10,568 bases of DNA. Source: Thermoplasmata archaeon. GTDB taxonomy: Archaea; Thermoplasmatota; Thermoplasmata; Thermoplasmatales; Thermoplasmataceae. The stretch covers positions 1 through 10,568 of the forward strand of contig JAKBQK010000054.1 of the NCBI GenBank assembly GCA_021835265.1, in the 5' to 3' direction. Shown piece after piece: positions 7,330-10,568 of this stretch. Position 1 is the stretch's first letter, and each line of letters starts with the position of its first letter. Position numbers and translations under genes: made by a program. Below the pieces are notes generated by a model. It was not told where the DNA came from. It made no database searches and was given only the letters and a program-made list of their open reading frames with translations.

Positions 7330-7862
7330 TGATCAGGTCTGAATCTCTAAATAAATTATATGAAATTGCTAGTTTTCTTTCCAATCAAGAAGAATGCAAG
7401 ACATGCAGGCTCTGCGAAGATAATATTGGTCTCGTCTACGTATTTAACAAGGAATCTAAAAAAATCGGCCAGGAACATGCCACTTCTACATCTTCTGGAT
7501 TGAACTTTTTCGTTCGGACGCATGATGGTCACTGCCCATATTTTAACATAGAATTAGGTGAATGTGGCATATACGAAAATAGGCCATTGTGCTGTCGTAT
7601 ATATCCACTTGATCTTCTTTTCGAAGATGGTGAATATTGGTGGATTGCTTATTCTGATTGCCCAATTTTTAAAAGATATAATAAAAACCTGTCTCTGTAC
7701 ATTCTAAGAGATAAGTTACTTTCCATTGAGGACCAATTAGACAACAGAACTCTAATGGAGTGGAAAAATATAGCAGTTAAGATTAGATCGGTTGAATTAA
7801 TAGGAAGAGAGGATTTTCCCTTTTATAAATTAAAGAAACTAGGGGAAAAACGTGTTCTGTGA
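7329..7862 (+). CDS. YkgJ-like cysteine-cluster protein
   Basis: A 177-residue protein of the YkgJ/CxxCxxCC type, thought to hold a zinc or iron-sulphur centre. CKTCRLC gives C23, C26 and C29. GHCPYF gives C69, ECGIYENRPLCCRIYPLDL gives C79, C88 and C89, and SDCPIF gives C111. The CxIYxxRPxxCRxYP stretch is the family's hallmark. In the common form the N-terminal motif ends in CC; here it is CxxCxxC followed by Glu, and there are eight cysteines in all. The reaction is unknown for the family; redox sensing or modification of a partner has been considered. The start codon overlaps the HD gene's stop by one base, with no good ribosome-binding site of its own, so it is likely made by translational coupling in fixed ratio with the HD enzyme. 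It is the last gene of the cassette. Confidence 0.82.
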   Translation: MIRSESLNKLYEIASFLSNQEECKTCRLCEDNIGLVYVFNKESKKIGQEHATSTSSGLNFFVRTHDGHCPYFNIELGECGIYENRPLCCRIYPLDLLFEDGEYWWIAYSDCPIFKRYNKNLSLYILRDKLLSIEDQLDNRTLMEWKNIAVKIRSVELIGREDFPFYKLKKLGEKRVL

Positions 7863-8021
7863 TTATGATTATTTTAAACGAATTCCAGTATGTCTGTTAC
7901 TTTTAAGTCAGAATATTGCAAAACGGTGATTAGTAGAACATTAAGGCCATTGAAATTAAAGAAGAGGGATGATCAAAGAAATGGGAACAAGTCATTATGG
8001 TAGATCATCTAACAATAACCT

Positions 8022-9401
8022 CTAGAAGTTATTCTTTTTCTTTGGATTATTTTTTTTCTTTCCGTTGAAATAATTAGAATATTTAAAATTGAGCAAATGA
8101 ATTAAAGACAGGATTGTCAGATATAATACCACCCCTGCTATAAATACTGATTCAAAGTAGATAAGTGGAATTAAGTTCAATAGATATTGAACTATTCTTA
8201 TTCTAAAATAGACTGCCAAAGTGTGTAATATTACAAACGATGACAGAATAATAGAATAACCTGCTACACCAATTCTAACATCCTCAAGTCTCGATTTTTC
8301 CGGTATTAAAAATAAGGTAAGGATTGAAACCATTAAACCTGTGATAAGACCTGTTGCATTAACAAATTGCTGGAAGTGTATGACAATGCCAGTTAACAGA
8401 AGAAGGGAAATGACAAGAAGTTGTATTGATGATACCGCGTAAAAAAGCCTGCTCTGAGGACTGACTTTCAGTAGTACTAGCAGAAATTGGATCTCTTTTA
8501 ACCTGTTTTCTGATAGACTGAAGAAAACATTTCGTCCTTCCGAATAGTAATTCAGTTCATTATCTTCACCTGAGTCAAACACTTTACCTCTACCCGAACC
8601 ATAAATACCAAGAACGAGATACGAAGTTGCAGTCGTGCCTTCAGCTAGAGTCAGAGTGAATGTCAAATTTCTGGATTTTTTATCTGTTAATGTTCTTTCA
8701 ACATCAATAAAACTGAAGAGACAGTCGTTGTTTTCATAAAATGGCAATACATCTTTTACCCAGCTAATAATTCTTGTTAGCCTACCGGGATTATTCGATA
8801 TTATTTTGTATTTCAGAATGATTAATTCTCTATTATTTTTCCTAAGTGGATTTTTAAGGCGTACCTCAAAAATATAAGGTTCATCATTTATACCCTCTTT
8901 CTTACTAATATTTGGTCGAATTTCCTTGTCCTTGAATGATTTAAACGATAACTTATTCCAACTGGAATCATAAATCTGTAATTCGTCTCTAAAGTATTCA
9001 GTTGGAACAAAAACTCTACTTACATTTAAGTTTCCTTTATTCACAATGGTATAAGTATCAGTGACTTCATCGGTTCTCGACCATTCATTATGTTGAATAC
9101 TGATTTCCCGCCTTTCAATCATTAAGGACTTCATATGGTCTTTGATAAGTGTCGGTGCAGGATTGTAGTCCGTTAACTTCTTATCGACATAAGAAAATAC
9201 CAATTTACCGCTGACCCCTGTTGAACTTATCCTCATACCATGTTTTTTAGTAGTAAGCATTTTGATTTTTTTTAGATTGAAAGTTGGCTGTATAAGATCA
9301 AGTAGATTACCTGCTGCTTTAAGATTCTTGATCTCTGAGTTATAAAGTAATTCCACAGTTTTGTTGTTCTGGGCAATCATAGAGCGACTCCGACATATCA
9401 T
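8022..9401 (-). CDS. Hypothetical membrane protein with soluble N-terminal domain and four C-terminal membrane segments
   Basis: A 459-residue protein that I do not recognise. There is no signal peptide. Residues 1 to about 315 are soluble, with many beta-strand-like stretches (for example 111-145, 174-200 and 245-267). Hydrophobic segments at about 319-343, 347-366, 378-398 and 408-437 then give four probable membrane passes. The last eleven residues are mostly Lys and Asn (KKKNNPKKKNNF), a strongly basic tail that would sit on the cytoplasmic face. The start is uncertain: ATG 9401 is the longest, but ATG 9380 (residue 8) lies nearly 29 bases after an A/T-rich CCTAATATCT box and may be the leaderless start. 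Its AT-rich composition matches the neighbouring cassette, and it converges on the cassette, so it may belong to the same island. No function is proposed. Confidence 0.75.
   Translation of the reverse strand: MICRSRSMIAQNNKTVELLYNSEIKNLKAAGNLLDLIQPTFNLKKIKMLTTKKHGMRISSTGVSGKLVFSYVDKKLTDYNPAPTLIKDHMKSLMIERREISIQHNEWSRTDEVTDTYTIVNKGNLNVSRVFVPTEYFRDELQIYDSSWNKLSFKSFKDKEIRPNISKKEGINDEPYIFEVRLKNPLRKNNRELIILKYKIISNNPGRLTRIISWVKDVLPFYENNDCLFSFIDVERTLTDKKSRNLTFTLTLAEGTTATSYLVLGIYGSGRGKVFDSGEDNELNYYSEGRNVFFSLSENRLKEIQFLLVLLKVSPQSRLFYAVSSIQLLVISLLLLTGIVIHFQQFVNATGLITGLMVSILTLFLIPEKSRLEDVRIGVAGYSIILSSFVILHTLAVYFRIRIVQYLLNLIPLIYFESVFIAGVVLYLTILSLIHLLNFKYSNYFNGKKKNNPKKKNNF
8032..8063 (+). terminator. T-rich tract, possible terminator of the cassette transcript
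   Basis: On the plus strand this tract has runs of five T, eight T (8050-8057) and further TTT groups. Oligo-T on the non-template strand is the usual archaeal termination signal. It lies about 170 bases after the last cassette gene and is, on the other strand, the lysine-rich tail of the converging membrane-protein gene. No closer T-rich tract of that strength follows 7862. Confidence 0.4.
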
Positions 9402-9496
9402 AGTCAGATATTAGGCACCCTTCCTTTCAGCAATTTTACTATCTAAATTTGATTGCCAATAATAATTGATTATAACTTCATAAATCGTCATTAATT

Positions 9497-9522
9497 TGTT
9501 TATTGTCATGATAAAATAAACA
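9497..9522. repeat. Eight-base inverted repeat, operator-like
   Basis: TGTTTATT (9497-9504) and AATAAACA (9515-9522) are perfect inverted arms around a ten-base spacer that holds the palindrome TCATGA (9506-9511). Arm length and spacing suit a dimeric DNA-binding protein, but no regulator gene is visible in the window. Confidence 0.45.
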
Positions 9523-9526
9523 TTTC

Positions 9527-9534
9527 GTTTAAAC
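9527..9534. repeat. GTTTAAAC palindrome
   Basis: A perfect eight-base palindrome lies five bases after the preceding dyad. Alone it could be chance in AT-rich DNA; it is listed because it belongs to a cluster. Confidence 0.3.
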
Positions 9535-9556
9535 AGGATCCGTTCGATTCTAAAAA

Positions 9557-9569
9557 CCGTCAAAAACGG
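9557..9569. repeat. Small hairpin CCGT/ACGG
   Basis: CCGT at 9557-9560 pairs with ACGG at 9566-9569 across a CAAAA loop. It is a short G/C-containing stem in otherwise A/T-rich DNA. Confidence 0.3.
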
Positions 9570-9572
9570 AAG

Positions 9573-9591
9573 AAGTTATTGAAAATAACTT
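9573..9591. repeat. Seven-base perfect hairpin AAGTTAT/ATAACTT
   Basis: AAGTTAT (9573-9579) and ATAACTT (9585-9591) are exact inverted arms around the five-base loop TGAAA. It begins four bases after the preceding hairpin, so the two stand in tandem. Confidence 0.4.
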
Positions 9592-9681
9592 GTAGATTAT
9601 ATTGACTCCCTCTTAGTCGTTCCACTCTCGAACATTGCAAGGAAACTTTACATTTTTGAAAATAATTGAATTAAGAAGAAT

Positions 9682-9690
9682 AGTATTTTA
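9682..9690 (+). promoter_or_regulatory. TATA box of the HerA-like ATPase gene
   Basis: AGTATTTTA is centred about 27 bases before the ATG at 9714, the distance expected for a leaderless archaeal mRNA. An in-frame TAG at 9681-9683 overlaps it and shows that the reading frame cannot begin further upstream. Confidence 0.5.
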
Positions 9691-9713
9691 ACCATATTCA
9701 GTATTTACCCAAA

Positions 9714-10568
9714 ATGTACAGATACCGGAGGCAGTTCAATCGTCCGGTGCCTCCAGTTAAGGATTCAAGAACTGTACTGGGCATAAGCGGGGGTGGAAAT
9801 GAAGTTTCCACATCGATAGAGGAACTCGCAGGGCATTTCCTAATATGCGGAAAAACAGGTACCGGAAAGACCAATCTGCTGAGATTGATTATTGGGTCTC
9901 TTGACGCTGCAGAAGGGAATGTGGTTCTCTTCGATCCACATGGCCAGTTATCAGACTGGACTATTGCTAATGTTAAAAATAAGGATACTGTATTTCTTTC
10001 TGGCAAGTCATATTCTGGAAGTTATGATAAGAACACAGGCATCAATGTAATTGGAAGCATGAATTCTGAGGAAGCCGCAATTCTTTCAAGTTCCTGGCTC
10101 AGGGAGGTTCTTTCATCAGAAGATGCTCTTTCCCACGGTACCTGGGGTCCAAGGCTGGAGGTGATGTTTGGTCCTGTCTTGATTGAATGCATTAAGTCCC
10201 AGAATGATCTGACACTGCAGGATTTCCAATCTATTGTATCTGACAAGAGCAGACTTATAGATATAATTGAAAAGACAGGCAAGGAAGAACTTGTGAATTA
10301 TCTTAAATCACAATCTGGCGATCGCAAGGCATGGATGGATCTGGTCGCCAGCGCGATGAATAAACTGCTCCCTGTTTTAGAAAGCTCTTTTTCACGTAAT
10401 CTTCTTTCAAGCCACATAAACAGGAGTTTAAACCTGGATAAGATACTTGCAACATATAAATCGTTAATAGTGCCTGATCTGAATGAATCCATTACCGGGG
10501 TATCAGGTTACAAGATTGCCTCAGTACTTTTGCTGGCCAGGATATGGAGCTCTCTGCTGAGAAAAGGT
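9714..10568 (+). CDS. HerA/TraD-like P-loop ATPase, 5' part (runs off the window)
   Basis: The first 285 codons of a gene continuing past the window edge, open throughout. Walker A is GKTGTGKT at residues 46-53. The strand after it ends in VVLFDPHGQL (70-79), the (I/F)DPHG(D/Q)L motif of the HerA/FtsK superfamily's VirD4/TraD/DUF87 branch, whose hexamers pump DNA. TWGPRLEVM (143-151) resembles the family's WGPRLE stretch. SLIVPDL (250-256) lies where Walker B is expected, but it lacks a clear DE pair. The short N-terminus (about 40 residues before Walker A) has no membrane segment, so it is a soluble type. It could serve DNA transfer of a conjugative or integrated element, or be one of the stand-alone archaeal HerA relatives. 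Composition is like the left flank. ATG 9714 is the first possible start after an in-frame TAG. Confidence 0.82.
   Translation, partial: MYRYRRQFNRPVPPVKDSRTVLGISGGGNEVSTSIEELAGHFLICGKTGTGKTNLLRLIIGSLDAAEGNVVLFDPHGQLSDWTIANVKNKDTVFLSGKSYSGSYDKNTGINVIGSMNSEEAAILSSSWLREVLSSEDALSHGTWGPRLEVMFGPVLIECIKSQNDLTLQDFQSIVSDKSRLIDIIEKTGKEELVNYLKSQSGDRKAWMDLVASAMNKLLPVLESSFSRNLLSSHINRSLNLDKILATYKSLIVPDLNESITGVSGYKIASVLLLARIWSSLLRKG

Larger units (their letters stand above)
9402..9713. other. Divergent intergenic region with a cluster of small dyads
   Basis: This is a 312-base AT-rich stretch between the membrane-protein gene (leftward) and the HerA-like ATPase gene (rightward). I find no protein or RNA gene in it. 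It contains the leftward promoter region near 9403-9440, four inverted repeats between 9497 and 9591, and the rightward TATA box at 9682-9690. Confidence 0.6.

Noticed and set aside
7863..8021. The gap between the cysteine-cluster gene and the membrane-protein gene, checked for a small gene or RNA.
   Set aside because: All frames are short and broken, and no stable hairpin or tRNA-like fold was seen.
9497..9591. Dyad cluster considered as a CRISPR array.
   Set aside because: The dyads differ from one another in sequence and spacing; there are no repeated units or spacers.
9698..10492. Three minus-strand open frames opposite the HerA-like ATPase gene.
   Set aside because: The plus strand carries Walker A, FDPHG and WGPRLE motifs in one uninterrupted frame; the minus frames are shadows.

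Overview
The window looks like a chromosomal segment of an AT-rich, probably acidophilic archaeon of the Thermoplasmatales type (Ferroplasma/Cuniculiplasma/Thermoplasma relatives). The basis is A/T-rich boxes about 25 bases before several start codons, consistent with leaderless archaeal transcription. Heavy use of AGA/AGG and ATA codons, a HerA/VirD4-type archaeal ATPase and archaeal-looking transposase relics agree with this. The assignment rests on style and family resemblance, not on a marker gene.

Left flank (1-1830): two ordinary metabolic genes converge. They are a serine esterase of the esterase-D/enterochelin-esterase type (131-1102, +) and a short-chain dehydrogenase/reductase (1087-1797, -). 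Their 3' ends overlap by 16 bases. Both are visibly richer in G+C than the centre of the window.

Insertion-sequence graveyard (about 1830-3540): no intact gene. Translation by eye recovers two decayed transposases: an IS66-like one (2115-3126, several stops and a frame change) and the C-terminal tail of an IS5-family one (3254-3448). They mark the left side of an accessory island.

Central cassette (3550-7862, +): four tightly packed AT-rich genes, two junctions of which are TAATG stop-start overlaps. In order they encode an unrecognised all-helical protein with possible toroid-like repeats, a ParA/MinD-like ATPase of the KGGVGR variant, a SAMHD1/dGTPase-like HD phosphohydrolase with all expected metal ligands, and a YkgJ-like cysteine-cluster protein. 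The packing implies one transcript and joint function. A nucleotide-acting HD enzyme under an ATPase switch beside transposon debris suggests an anti-virus or anti-plasmid system, and I do not know this four-part combination as a named one. That role is inference.

Right part (8022-10568): a convergent gene for a protein with a large soluble N-terminal part, four C-terminal membrane segments and a lysine-rich tail. Its T-rich antisense end may terminate the cassette transcript. A 312-base divergent intergenic region follows, with four small dyads within 95 bases. The window ends inside a HerA/TraD-like P-loop ATPase gene (9714 onward), whose G+C content returns to that of the left flank.
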